From Pseudomonas sp. LRP2-20 (GTDB lineage: Bacteria; Pseudomonadota; Gammaproteobacteria; Pseudomonadales; Pseudomonadaceae): a stretch of 64,000 nt of DNA. Where the stretch lies: assembly GCF_024349685.1 (NCBI RefSeq), contig NZ_AP025944.1, positions 2,610,001 to 2,674,000 of the forward strand. Reading direction: 5' to 3'. The notes under the pieces are model-generated. The model was not told where the DNA came from. It made no database searches and saw only the letters and a list, made by a program, of their open reading frames with translations. This document shows positions 7,975 through 16,671 of the stretch, piece by piece (positions within the stretch are counted from its first letter, which is position 1; each line of letters starts with the position of its first letter). The position numbers and the translations under genes are program-made.

Positions 7975-8769
7975 ATGACACCAACGCTCCAGGACATGGC
8001 CTGGCATCGCGCTGCCGGCCACGTGATCGAACACCTGGACAAGGCGGATTTCTGGCGAACCCTAAGCCGTTTGATAAGCGAATATGTGCCGATTGATAAC
8101 TGGGCGGTGCTGCTGTTCAGCGACGGTTGCCCGTTTGCATTCGCTGAAAGCCCGTATGAAGGGGAAGGCCCCGACCCGCTGTTCCACGACTACATCAAGG
8201 GCATGTATCTACTCGACCCTTTCTACATCGCCAACCGCGAACAACCTGCAACCGGGCTGTTCCGTCTGGCGGACGTGGCGCCGGAGCGCTTCAAGGACAC
8301 CGAGTACCACGAGCGTTACTTCAACCATTATGTGAAGCAGGATGAGTTGCACTACAACGTGCGATTGGATGAAGTGCGCAGCCTGTGCCTGTCACTGGGA
8401 AGCCGGCACCTGTTCACGCCCGAGCAGGTTTCGCTGTTGGAGATGATTCGCCCGTGGGTAGTGGGCCTGATGCGCCAGCGTATGTTTTTCGAGGCAGCGA
8501 TGCCTGAAAGCGCACCTCGCCAGGCGCCGCGCTGGCAATCCAACCTTGAAGAGGCGATGGTGCGCCTTGGTACGCCTTTGACCGCCAGGGAGCTGGATGT
8601 GATCCGCCTGATCCTCAGCGGCTGCTCGAACAAGGAAGTGGCCGGCAAGCTGAGTATCTCGGCAGAGACCGTCAAGGTCCACCGGCGGCATGTCTACGTG
8701 AAGCTGAATATAAAATCGCCGCAAGAACTGTTTTCGCTTTTCCACAAGGCACAGGTGGAAACCGTTTGA
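7975..8769 (+). CDS. LuxR-family (GerE-type HTH) transcriptional regulator
   Basis: A 264-residue regulator. The C-terminus carries a full LuxR helix-turn-helix: PLTARELDVIRLILSGCSNK, then EVAGKLSISAETVKVHRRHV. The N-terminal 190 residues are a sensor region I do not recognise as an acyl-homoserine-lactone domain (the W/Y/D pattern is not evident). The start at 7975 has AGGGGG about 8 bp upstream; the frame is open 29 codons further but without a site. It is divergent from the amidase/PotF-like genes and is the likely regulator of them or of the following porin genes. Confidence 0.85.
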   Translation: MTPTLQDMAWHRAAGHVIEHLDKADFWRTLSRLISEYVPIDNWAVLLFSDGCPFAFAESPYEGEGPDPLFHDYIKGMYLLDPFYIANREQPATGLFRLADVAPERFKDTEYHERYFNHYVKQDELHYNVRLDEVRSLCLSLGSRHLFTPEQVSLLEMIRPWVVGLMRQRMFFEAAMPESAPRQAPRWQSNLEEAMVRLGTPLTARELDVIRLILSGCSNKEVAGKLSISAETVKVHRRHVYVKLNIKSPQELFSLFHKAQVETV

Positions 8770-8865
8770 GTGTGAGCTAGCACTCCAAAGGTGCAGCGGG
8801 TGAACGTAGGCCGTGTCAAACAATCATCCGATGCCGGGCGATCGTTCCCATTCGTGAGCGGCTGC

Positions 8866-8900
8866 AATGGGTCGATAGCGGTCACTCTGCGACCGGCGGA
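8866..8900. repeat. Partial GGGTCGATAGCGGTC repeat
   Basis: The sequence ATGGGTCGATAGCGGTCACT lies in the 156-bp gap between the LuxR gene and the OmpK-like gene, followed by a short GACCGGCGGATTCCGCC arm. It is one more member of the dispersed family and could act as a terminator-like hairpin between the convergent genes. Confidence 0.4.
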
Positions 8901-8925
8901 TTCCGCCCCACCGTTGCTAGTGAGC

Positions 8926-9762
8926 TCAGAAGTGATACTTGACCAAGGCACTCGCGGTGTTCTGATCGGTGGTGAAGCCTTTCGAGTCCCTGATGCCGTA
9001 CTTGTCCGACCAGTAGTCATACTCCAGGCCCACGTACAAGTGCCTGGCCTCGTAGCCCATGGCCTTGCCGAGGTCGTACTTGAGCTGCGGGTTGAAGTGC
9101 AGGTTGGCGTGGTAGTCCGACTGGTTGCGGTGGCTGGCGCTGGCATCCTTGTTGTTGATCACCCAATCCATGAAACCGTCGAACAGGATGTCCGAGTTGC
9201 CTGCCGGAAAGGTGATGGCCCAGGCCGGCGTCACCTGCCACGCGCCGGAGGGTACGCGGTTGCCGTCGGGCTTGCGGTAGTAGACGTTCAGCTGGAAGTA
9301 GTCGAAACCAGGTATGGCCAGATCGACGGCTGGGCCGAGCAGGTAAGCCTCGACATCACCCTCGCCGAACTCGTAGGTACTGGCGATCAGCACATCCTTG
9401 ATCGGGCCGAATGACAGGTCGGCGCCGCTGAGCTTGCCCAGCGACAGGCGCGGGCTGAATTCGCCGTAATAGCTGCTGTTGCCATTATTGGCGCTTTCCT
9501 TGCCGTTGTAGTTGATCTGGTCGACGAAGAACCAGATGTCACCCCACGTCCAGTTGCTCGCACTCTCGAAGGTGAAGGTCTGCTGGATGGGCGGGTCGAC
9601 CTTGTAGTTCTTGCCCCAGAGGTAAGTCAGGCTTTCATTGTGCCAAAGCAACGGACCATCGTTGACAGTCGGCCCTGGCGCCAGGTCCTTTCCGCCGGCA
9701 AGGGACTGCCCGGTTGCCAGCACGCCGCTCGCGATCAGCAGGGAAGCCAGGGTACGTTCCAT
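8926..9762 (-). CDS. Outer-membrane protein of the OmpK/Tsx nucleoside-channel family
   Basis: A 278-residue barrel with a Sec signal ending SLAGG and a C-terminal FVKYHF-like ending (ASALVKYHF, terminal Phe), the usual beta-barrel assembly signal. Internal segments SLTYLWGKNYKVDPPIQQTF and WGDIWFFVDQINY match OmpK/Tsx-type channels, which admit nucleosides and similar small solutes. The start at 9762 is preferred because GAGGAG lies 7 bp before it; an ATG two codons upstream (9768) is too close to that site. Its same-strand neighbour upstream is a second outer-membrane-type protein. Confidence 0.8.
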   Translation of the reverse strand: MERTLASLLIASGVLATGQSLAGGKDLAPGPTVNDGPLLWHNESLTYLWGKNYKVDPPIQQTFTFESASNWTWGDIWFFVDQINYNGKESANNGNSSYYGEFSPRLSLGKLSGADLSFGPIKDVLIASTYEFGEGDVEAYLLGPAVDLAIPGFDYFQLNVYYRKPDGNRVPSGAWQVTPAWAITFPAGNSDILFDGFMDWVINNKDASASHRNQSDYHANLHFNPQLKYDLGKAMGYEARHLYVGLEYDYWSDKYGIRDSKGFTTDQNTASALVKYHF

Positions 9763-9840
9763 GTTCATGCTCCTCACCTTGCGATTTCACAAACCTATTG
9801 AGTAGTTGGCCGGGAGGAGGCTGTCAAATGCCGCTGGCCT

Positions 9841-10770
9841 TCACAGCCCGCCACCGAAGCGATACTGCCAGACCACTCCCGCCACATCGAACTCGCTGCC
9901 GGTGCGGGTGTGCGCGCCATTGCTGGCAAACAGCTTCACCAAGTTGTTGCGGTTGACCGGAAGGGTGAGGGTGCAGCCATAGCGGGAGTTTTCCTGGAAG
10001 TCGTGGTTGCCAACCCCGTCGACCGAGGTGTTGCCACCCGCGAAGTAGGTACCGTCAAGCGAGGCCCAGATACCGTTTTGAAAGGCATAGATAAGGTGCA
10101 CCTGGGTCTGGTAGATCGGCCGCTGGGAAAACCTGCGGTTGCCAAGGTACTGGTCATTGTCGGTGAAGAAGGTGCCCGCGCCTGACAATTCCAGGGTCAC
10201 CGCGCCGATGCGCTTGGAGATGCCGATTTCGGGCTTGAACGACCAGCGATTGTTGCCGAGGTTGACCAGCCGGCTGGAGTCGTATTGGCCAAGCGGCGCG
10301 GTGATCGCCAGGCTGGAGCCGATGATCACGTCCTGCTGGTAGCTGGGAAACTGCGCCAGGGACAGTGCCGGGGCGCCATACCAGTTGACCGAAAAGCGCA
10401 ATCTCGGGTCGATCAGGCCGGTCACATTGCGCTCCCGCGGCTCACCGGCGAACAAGGCAGAGCCCGTCAACCTTGCCTCGGGTACGACGACATCGAACTT
10501 GGCCGAACGGCCCCAGACCTCCAATGACCTGGCATAGGCAAACACCACCGTTTCGATGTCGAGCCTGGCGTCCTCCAGCGGGACTGAGGGGTTGGCGGTC
10601 ACGTTGCCACGCAGTTCGCTGTAGCCCAGCAACAGGAAGTTGATGCCGACCGGCGTGTTGGCGTAGGCCCTGGGTTCCAGATCCTCGGCGATTGCTGCCT
10701 GAGCGAACAGTAGCATTGGGATCAGCAATGGACTCAGCCTGATCTCGTAGAGTCTGTGTTTCGCCGCCAT
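9841..10770 (-). CDS. Phenol_MetA_deg-type outer-membrane transporter family protein
   Basis: A 309-residue protein with a signal peptide ending AAIA at about residue 28, then the segment AYANTPVGINFLLLGYSELR typical of the MetA-pathway-of-phenol-degradation family. Beta-strand-rich sequence runs to the C-terminus (FDVAGVVWQYRFGGGL). Family members are found beside aromatic catabolic genes and are thought to be outer-membrane channels. It lies 78 bp upstream of the OmpK-like gene on the same strand. No enzyme of an aromatic pathway is directly adjacent, so the solute is unknown. Confidence 0.8.
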   Translation of the reverse strand: MAAKHRLYEIRLSPLLIPMLLFAQAAIAEDLEPRAYANTPVGINFLLLGYSELRGNVTANPSVPLEDARLDIETVVFAYARSLEVWGRSAKFDVVVPEARLTGSALFAGEPRERNVTGLIDPRLRFSVNWYGAPALSLAQFPSYQQDVIIGSSLAITAPLGQYDSSRLVNLGNNRWSFKPEIGISKRIGAVTLELSGAGTFFTDNDQYLGNRRFSQRPIYQTQVHLIYAFQNGIWASLDGTYFAGGNTSVDGVGNHDFQENSRYGCTLTLPVNRNNLVKLFASNGAHTRTGSEFDVAGVVWQYRFGGGL

Positions 10771-10864
10771 TCGCTCGCTTCCTGTCAGGCCGCCCGAGTG
10801 CTATGTACTGTTGTAGCCGATCTGCTTGCCGTTGCCATGCAGGGCGGGTGGAGCCGGCTACTGG

Positions 10865-11197
10865 TCAGTGGACACCCTGATCTTCAAGGGATTTGCGCAA
10901 CGCATGCACGCCGACTGCAACGATCAATCCGGTCATGACGATGCCGGCCAGGCCGATCAGCATGGCCAGGCAGCGCGCCAGGCCAAGCTTGGGCACCAGG
11001 TCTCCGTAGCCGATGGTCAGGCCTGTCACGAAGGAAAAGTACAGGCCATCGCCCAAGGGCCAGCCTTCCAGCTCGCCGACCACCAGCCCAAGCAAGGCCA
11101 TGACGGCCAGCAGTACCGACACGATTGGCCAGACGACGCGCAGGCCGCGCCAGAACTCACGGATGAAGTCATGCCGCAACTGTTTCATGGCTCGCAT
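10865..11197 (-). CDS. Small two-helix potassium-channel-type protein
   Basis: A 110-residue membrane protein with one transmembrane helix at about 22-42, a pore loop with the selectivity filter TIGYGD (61-66), and a second helix at about 73-97. This is the minimal 2TM K+ channel plan (Ion_trans_2) with no cytoplasmic regulatory domain. Four copies would form the pore in the inner membrane. The start at 11197 has AGGAG 7 bp upstream. It is followed on the same strand, 94 bp later, by the MetA-type transporter gene. Confidence 0.85.
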   Translation of the reverse strand: MRAMKQLRHDFIREFWRGLRVVWPIVSVLLAVMALLGLVVGELEGWPLGDGLYFSFVTGLTIGYGDLVPKLGLARCLAMLIGLAGIVMTGLIVAVGVHALRKSLEDQGVH

Positions 11198-11393
11198 GGG
11201 GCACTCCTGGAAAGAAGCAAACGACGGTTTTGTTCACCCTCGTACCTGGCTGCACGGCAAATCACCAGCCATCATCATGTAGCAGAATCTAGCGGTACTG
11301 GCCGCGTTGTGGGTGCGCTGCACCTGGCTGGCCGACGCTCTTGTAGTGCAATCGCCCCTATTGCCATCGACTAGTTGCGCGGAGGTCATCATC

Positions 11394-12725
11394 GTGCGCG
11401 ATCCTGCAAAGAAAATGGGCCTGGTCGGGCTCACGACATTGGTCACGGTGAACATGATGGGCTCCGGCATCATCATGCTGCCGGCAAGCATGGCGCAGAT
11501 CGGCGCCGTCTCGTTGTTGTCATGGGTGATCACGGCGGTGGGGTCGATGGCCATCGCCTATTGCTTCGCCCAGTGCGGCATCTACTGCACGCGCTCAGGT
11601 GGCATGTCGGCCTACAGTGAAGAGGCCCATGGCAAATCGGCCTTTTTCCTCTGTTCCTACCTGTATTTTCTTTCGCTGATGATCGGCAATGTTGCCATAG
11701 GCATTTCCGCCGTCGGTTACCTCACGCCCTTCATTCCCTGGCTCGGCAGCGGTGCGGTGCCGCTGCTGGTCGGGGCGGTGACGCTGATCTGGTTCACGAC
11801 CCTGGCGAACCTGGGGGGCGCCGACATCACCGGGCGCCTGGGGGCGATCAGTGTCTGGGGCGTCATCGTCCCGGTGGCAGGCCTGAGCCTGATCGGCTGG
11901 TTCTGGTTCAGTACTGCTACGTTCCAGCAGGCCTGGAACCCGGGGCAGGTACCTGTCGGCCAGGCGATCACCAACAGTATTCCGCTGACACTGTGGGCGT
12001 TCCTGGGCATGGAGTCGGCCGCGCAGAACTCCGACGCGGTGGAGGACCCCAAGCGCAATGTGCCGCTGGCCTGCCTGTTCGGCACGCTGGGCGCGGCAGT
12101 GGTGTACATCCTGTCGACCAGTGTCATACAGGGCATCGTGCCCAACGCCGACTTGGCCAACGCCAGCGCACCGTTTGCCCTGGCGTACGCGCGGATGTTC
12201 GATGACACCGTTGGCAACGTGATCATGGGCCTGGCGGTGATCGCCTGCGTCGGCTCGCTGCTGGGCTGGCAGTTCACCCTGGCAGAAACCGCCAAGGTAA
12301 CGGCCGGGCAGGGGCTTTTCCCGAAGCTGTTCACCCGCACCACGGCCCGGGGTGTTCCCCTGGCCGGGATGCTGACCTGTGCGGTGCTGCAGAGCCTGAT
12401 TGCCTTGTCGACCTTGTCGCCCAACGCCAGCGCCCAGTTCGGCAGGCTGGTCAACCTGGCGGCGGTCACCAACATCATTCCCTACATCACCTCGCTGACC
12501 GGCTTGCTGGTGATCATGTACAAGGCCCAGGTGGACATCGCCATTTTCCGCCGCAACAGTGCAATCATGCTGGTCGCCGTGTGCTATTGCTTCTATGCGC
12601 TTTACGCCTCGGGCCTGGAGGCCGTGTTCGGTGCGGCACTGATCATGGCGTTGGGGTACCTGTTGTTCGGCTTCATTGCCAAGCGTTTCATCAAGGCGCT
12701 GGACATGATCGGAGGTACGCCATGA
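11394..12725 (+). CDS. APC-superfamily amino acid/polyamine permease (PotE/CadB-like antiporter group)
   Basis: A 443-residue inner-membrane permease with about 12 hydrophobic helices. The first contains the unwound substrate motif NMMGSGIIMLP. Other segments (AYCFAQCGIYC, WAFLGMESAAQNSDAVEDPK) fit the basic amino acid/polyamine antiporter group, which exchanges an amine for its amino acid precursor. The start is taken as GTG at 11394, with GGAGGT 7 bp upstream; the open frame before it is not permease-like. The next gene overlaps by 4 bp (ATGA), so the two are translationally coupled. Confidence 0.85.
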   Translation: MRDPAKKMGLVGLTTLVTVNMMGSGIIMLPASMAQIGAVSLLSWVITAVGSMAIAYCFAQCGIYCTRSGGMSAYSEEAHGKSAFFLCSYLYFLSLMIGNVAIGISAVGYLTPFIPWLGSGAVPLLVGAVTLIWFTTLANLGGADITGRLGAISVWGVIVPVAGLSLIGWFWFSTATFQQAWNPGQVPVGQAITNSIPLTLWAFLGMESAAQNSDAVEDPKRNVPLACLFGTLGAAVVYILSTSVIQGIVPNADLANASAPFALAYARMFDDTVGNVIMGLAVIACVGSLLGWQFTLAETAKVTAGQGLFPKLFTRTTARGVPLAGMLTCAVLQSLIALSTLSPNASAQFGRLVNLAAVTNIIPYITSLTGLLVIMYKAQVDIAIFRRNSAIMLVAVCYCFYALYASGLEAVFGAALIMALGYLLFGFIAKRFIKALDMIGGTP

Positions 12726-13636
12726 GCCGCAAAGCAAGACTGGCCAGCGTGTGCCTTGCCGGCCTGCTCGGTTGGGCGGCACCTTACGGCGCGGTTGCCG
12801 CAGCCGATACCATGAGCCGGCTACGTGCTAGCCAGGTGCTGACGCTTGGCTTCATGGATGGCTTTGCACCGTTTTCTTCGGGCAGCGAACAGGCACCCCA
12901 AGGTTACGCGGTCGAATTGTGCCGGGCCGTCGCCGAACGGCTTCGCCAGACGCCCGGTTTTGCCGGGCTGCAGGTGCGCTGGCGGGCGCTGGCGGAGCAG
13001 GAGGTTGCGAACACGCTGAGTTCGGGCCAGGTCGATCTGTTTTGCACCCCTGTGGTGGAAACCCTCGCCAGGCGAAAGAACCTGGACTTCTCCATCCCGA
13101 TCTTCACCTCCGGGCTGGCGGCCATGGTTCGGCGTGATGCGCCCAGTACCTTGCTTGGCCCACTCAGCGGCAATGCCAGCGATAGCGCCCCGCGCTGGCG
13201 TGCGACGATCAATGCAGGCTTGAGCAAACACAGCTTTGCCGTGCTGCAAGGCACGGTGAGCAGCGACTGGGCCCGGCAACGCATTCGCCAGCTTGGCTTG
13301 CAATCCACCCTGCAAGAGGTGCCCACCTATCAGGAAGGGGTGCGCCGGGTGGCGGCGCGTGAGGTCGATGCCTTCCTGGGCGAGCGGATGGTCTTGCTGG
13401 CCTACCAGGCTGGGCAGGCCGAGCGCGCGCAGTTGTGGGTACCGGAGCATTTGTTCGTGATGAACCGCGTCGCGCTGGCGATGGCCCGTGGCGATGAGGA
13501 TTTTCGGCTGCTGGTGGACAGCGCCTTGAGCCAGGCGCTTGCCGGGCTGCGCGGCCAGGAGCTGTTCACGCGCTACCTGGGACCACAATCTGAGCAGGAC
13601 CGATTGTTGCAAAGCCTGTATCCGCTGGCCGACTAG
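12722..13636 (+). CDS. Periplasmic substrate-binding protein (SBP_bac_3 amino acid type)
   Basis: A 304-residue protein with a Sec signal ending GAVAA at about residue 27. The mature part begins SRLRASQVLTLGFMDGFAPF, the usual first strand of amino acid-binding proteins of the GltI/ArtJ class, followed by GYAVELCRAVAERL and SGQVDLFCTPVVETLARRKN. It should bind an amino acid or related acid in the periplasm. It is coupled by a 4-bp overlap to an APC permease rather than to ABC genes, an unusual pairing. It may deliver ligand to, or tune, that permease, or feed a distant transporter. Confidence 0.8.
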   Translation: MSRKARLASVCLAGLLGWAAPYGAVAAADTMSRLRASQVLTLGFMDGFAPFSSGSEQAPQGYAVELCRAVAERLRQTPGFAGLQVRWRALAEQEVANTLSSGQVDLFCTPVVETLARRKNLDFSIPIFTSGLAAMVRRDAPSTLLGPLSGNASDSAPRWRATINAGLSKHSFAVLQGTVSSDWARQRIRQLGLQSTLQEVPTYQEGVRRVAAREVDAFLGERMVLLAYQAGQAERAQLWVPEHLFVMNRVALAMARGDEDFRLLVDSALSQALAGLRGQELFTRYLGPQSEQDRLLQSLYPLAD

Positions 13637-13751
13637 GCGGGCCGCTAGTCGGACGGGGTTGGCAATCTGCCATTATCGCGTTGCGCTATTGACCTTCTCC
13701 GCTATGGTTTGGTGAGCCATACATACAAGACTAAAGTCGCAGGAGGGCGGC

Positions 13752-14072
13752 ATGCGGATTCGTGGTGATGTGTTCAGGAACTGGGCTGATCCGATACTTC
13801 ATCATCAGGCTCATGATGAAACTTTGGACGATGGCACAACCATCGATGTCCAGGTGCGACTGTCGCGAACAGGTAACACGCAGATGTTCATCGGCGTGTA
13901 CGCAGGCTGTGGCAGGGCGCTGCATGAAGAGGCGTTCGCTTCCAGGCCTGGGGAATCGATGAGCCGCGCCTTGGCCTGGGGCGTGGGGCACGCAAGGCGG
14001 GTTGTTGTCGCGGGGCCGGCTCGCGCGACGGCTTATGGGGGAGGTGATCGGTCACGCCTGTGTGCTGGTTAG
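13752..14072 (+). CDS. Conserved small hypothetical protein
   Basis: A 106-residue protein with a strong ribosome-binding site (AGGAGG at 13741-13746, 5 bp spacing). It opens MRIRGDVFRNW, followed by HHQAHDETLDDGTTIDVQVR and LHEEAFASRPGESMSRALAW, which read as a folded cytoplasmic domain with no signal or membrane segment. From my recollection similar small proteins are common in Pseudomonas, but none has a known function. The last 25 residues are low-complexity and may be an extension beyond the conserved core. It stands alone, convergent with the DUF2878 gene. Confidence 0.65.
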   Translation: MRIRGDVFRNWADPILHHQAHDETLDDGTTIDVQVRLSRTGNTQMFIGVYAGCGRALHEEAFASRPGESMSRALAWGVGHARRVVVAGPARATAYGGGDRSRLCAG

Positions 14073-14136
14073 GAACGCATAACGGCCACCAGGTGTTCGT
14101 CGACGGTTGTTCAGCGCCTGTGAGCACCGCCTTTGA

Positions 14137-14622
14137 TCAAACCCTAGCCGTAAGGCGCAACCCCAGCGGCAGCACCAATGCCCAGACCGGCGCCAGGATC
14201 AGCGCGGTATCCAGGCGCCCCATCGGCAGGTCGACACCGGCCAACCGGGCGCCGGCCAGGTAAGCCAACGGGCCACCGAACATGCCCAGCAACACTGCGC
14301 GCCATGCGGGCTGGGCAAACCCTGCCAGGCTATGGCGCATGCCACTGGCCAACACCAGCCACAGCAATGCCAGCCAGGGCGGCAGCGGCCATTGCCCGAA
14401 GCGGAACACACCGAGCACGCCCAGGGTGCTGTCCAGCAGCCAGCCAGCCGCTGCTATCCCCAGCAGCACGCGCAGCTCGCCGCCTGGGCTCAGGCACAGG
14501 TGCAGCAGCAGGCCGACCACCACGATCAGCAACAGCCAGGGCCTGTGCGCCCCCAGCACGCAAAGCCACCAGCCGGCCTGCAGCCACAGCGCATTGCCGA
14601 GCAGCCAGCCACGGCGGCCCAT
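14137..14622 (-). CDS. DUF2878 family integral membrane protein
   Basis: A 161-residue hydrophobic protein with four or five predicted helices (WLLGNALWLQAGWWLCVLG, LLLIVVVGLLLHLCL, ALLWLVLASGMRHS, ALILAPVWALVLPLGL). The length and the opening WLLGNALWLQAGWW fit DUF2878. I start at the ATG at 14622, just after the methylase stop (stop at 14625-14627), implying translational coupling; the upstream frame is out-of-phase methylase sequence. It is the last gene of the six-gene lipid operon. Its role is unknown; its constant company with cyclopropane-synthase-like enzymes suggests a membrane-lipid function. Confidence 0.75.
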   Translation of the reverse strand: MGRRGWLLGNALWLQAGWWLCVLGAHRPWLLLIVVVGLLLHLCLSPGGELRVLLGIAAAGWLLDSTLGVLGVFRFGQWPLPPWLALLWLVLASGMRHSLAGFAQPAWRAVLLGMFGGPLAYLAGARLAGVDLPMGRLDTALILAPVWALVLPLGLRLTARV

Positions 14623-14624
14623 GC

Positions 14625-15884
14625 TCAGGCGCCCGGGAGTGGCGCCCGCCGCGCCTTGGGCCCGGCCCAGAGCATCTGGGCCACGCCGATGGTTCGCTCC
14701 TCGAAGCCGCCCTGGCAATAGCACAGGTAGAACTCCCACAAACGCTGGAAGGTGTCGTCGTAACCGAGCCTGGCCAGCTCGGTGCGCGAATGGCGCAGGT
14801 TGTCGCGCCAATGGCGCAGGGTGCGTGCATAGTCCTGGCCGAAATCCTCAAGGTGCACCAGGTTAAGCGCCGTCTGGCGGCTGGCGGTGTCGAGCAGGAC
14901 GCTCAGCGAGGGCAGGGCGCCACCGGGGAAGATGTAGCGCTGGATGAAGTCCACCGAACGCCGGGCCTGGGCGTAGCGCTGGTCGCGGATGGTGATGGCC
15001 TGCAGCAGCATCAGGCCTTCGTCCTTGAGCAGCGCGGCGCACTGACGGAAGTAGGTGGGCAGGTAGCGGTGGCCGACGGCCTCGATCATTTCAATGGACA
15101 CCAGCTTGTCGAAGCGCCCGCGCAGGTCGCGGTAGTCCTCGTGCAGTACGCTGACTTGCCGCTCCAGGCCCAGCGCCTTGACCCGCTGCACGGTGTGCGC
15201 GTGCTGCGCGGCAGAGAGCGTGGTGGTGGTGACGCGGCAACCATGGTGCACCGCCGCGTGGATGGCCAGGCTGCCCCAGCCGCTGCCGATTTCCAGCAGG
15301 TGTTCGCCGGGTTTGAGTTCGAGCTTCTGGCAGATCTGCCGGAGCTTGTTCACCTGGGCCTGTTCCAGGCTTTGCTCGGCGCTGTCGAAGCGCGCCGCGG
15401 AATACATCATGGTCGGATCGAGCAGCCGTTCGAACAGGGCATTGCCCAGGTCGTAATGGGCCAGGATGTTGCGCCGCGCGCCGCGCCGGCTGTTGCGGTT
15501 GAGGCGATGCAGCAGGCGCAGGGCCGGCTGCGCCAGGCGAGCAAGGCCGCCCTCCAGGGCGTCCAGCACCTCGAGATTGGCGACGAACAGCCGCGTCACC
15601 GCAGCCAGGTCCGGGCTGCGCCAGTAACCGTGGATGTAGCCTTCGCCAGCGCCGATCGAACCATTGCCGGCCACCAGGCCCCAGGCTGCCTCATCAACGA
15701 TCTCCACCTCCGCGTAGAGCGGGCTGGCAATATCGCCGAATGTCCATTGCTGGTCCCGACTGATCAGGCGCAGGTGGCCATGGCTCAGCTGGCGCAGCTG
15801 CGCCAGCACCGCACGCCGGGCCAGGCTGCCGAGCAGCGGAGCGATGCTGGCCGATTTGCTAACGCTCAAGGTCGGTTCGGACAT
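14625..15884 (-). CDS. Cyclopropane-fatty-acyl-phospholipid synthase-like SAM methyltransferase
   Basis: A 419-residue member of the CFA synthase family. The SAM-binding motif LLEIGSGWGSLA sits near the middle, followed by SIEMIEAVGHRYLPTYFRQC and the DFIQRYIFPGG segment characteristic of the family. It should methylate the double bond of an unsaturated fatty acyl chain in membrane phospholipid. In clusters of this composition the enzyme makes 11-methyl or furan-type fatty acids rather than plain cyclopropanes (known for Ufa-type genes of alphaproteobacteria; inferred here). The start at 15884 has GAGGA upstream and overlaps the DUF1365 gene by 26 bp. Confidence 0.88.
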   Translation of the reverse strand: MSEPTLSVSKSASIAPLLGSLARRAVLAQLRQLSHGHLRLISRDQQWTFGDIASPLYAEVEIVDEAAWGLVAGNGSIGAGEGYIHGYWRSPDLAAVTRLFVANLEVLDALEGGLARLAQPALRLLHRLNRNSRRGARRNILAHYDLGNALFERLLDPTMMYSAARFDSAEQSLEQAQVNKLRQICQKLELKPGEHLLEIGSGWGSLAIHAAVHHGCRVTTTTLSAAQHAHTVQRVKALGLERQVSVLHEDYRDLRGRFDKLVSIEMIEAVGHRYLPTYFRQCAALLKDEGLMLLQAITIRDQRYAQARRSVDFIQRYIFPGGALPSLSVLLDTASRQTALNLVHLEDFGQDYARTLRHWRDNLRHSRTELARLGYDDTFQRLWEFYLCYCQGGFEERTIGVAQMLWAGPKARRAPLPGA

Positions 15885-16671
15885 GGTCGGGTTCCTCGCG
15901 GAGGGTTTGGCCAAGCGCCAGGTCGTGCTGGCTGGCGATGTGATCGTATACGGGGGTGCGTTTGAGCAGCAGGCGCAGGGCTTGCCAGTAGATGCCGGTC
16001 ACGGTGCGCAGGCTCATCCAGGGAAAAGCGAGGATGTGACGTTGCAGGTTGGCGCGGTCGAGCGGCTGGCGATGCAAGGCGAGGTCCGCTGTGAACACCT
16101 GTTGCCCGGCGCGCCAGTTTTCCATGTGCACGCGCACGCGCTGCGCATCGACGGCGAAGCGCAGCCGGTAGTCCATGTCCATGGGCATGAACGGCGAGAC
16201 GTGGAAGGCCTTGGCCACGGCAAAGGGCTGGGCCAGCTCGCCATGCGCTGGCAGCACGTAGTGAAAGCGCTCGCGCCACGGGGTGTTGCGTACCTCCAGC
16301 AACACGGCCGCGACCTGCCCGTGGCGGTCGTGGCAGAAATAGATGCTCACCGGATTGAACGACAGACCCCAGCAGCGTGGTTGCGTCAGCAGGTACACGG
16401 CGCCGTCGGGTACCTGCCCGGTGGCCTGGCCAACCAGCAGGCGCGCGGCCTCGACCAGGGGCATGCCCTGGCCAGTCAACACGGGCAGGTAGTCGGTTTC
16501 GCGCCAGCACAGCGGTGCCAGGCGCGAGCGACCGAGCCAGCGGGAGAGGCTCAGCAGCTGCGGCAGCTCGTCGAGGTCCAGGTAGAACATGCCGATGCGG
16601 TAGCGGAACGCGTGCTGCCCAGGCGTCAGGCGCCGGTGGTTGAGCCAGCCGTGGCACAGGCTACTGTTCAC
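15859..16671 (-). CDS. DUF1365 domain-containing protein
   Basis: A 270-residue cytoplasmic protein with the DUF1365 signature segments HRRLTPGQHAFRYRIGMFYL, FNPVSIYFCHD, VLLEVRNTPWRERFHYVLP and KAFHVSPFMPMDMDYRLRF. No catalytic activity is established for the family; it nearly always sits between an FAD amine-oxidase-like gene and a CFA-like gene, as here. The 4-bp overlap with the FAD gene and the 26-bp overlap with the methylase show tight co-translation. It probably acts as a subunit or lipid-handling partner of these enzymes. Confidence 0.88.
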   Translation of the reverse strand: MNSSLCHGWLNHRRLTPGQHAFRYRIGMFYLDLDELPQLLSLSRWLGRSRLAPLCWRETDYLPVLTGQGMPLVEAARLLVGQATGQVPDGAVYLLTQPRCWGLSFNPVSIYFCHDRHGQVAAVLLEVRNTPWRERFHYVLPAHGELAQPFAVAKAFHVSPFMPMDMDYRLRFAVDAQRVRVHMENWRAGQQVFTADLALHRQPLDRANLQRHILAFPWMSLRTVTGIYWQALRLLLKRTPVYDHIASQHDLALGQTLREEPDHVRTDLER

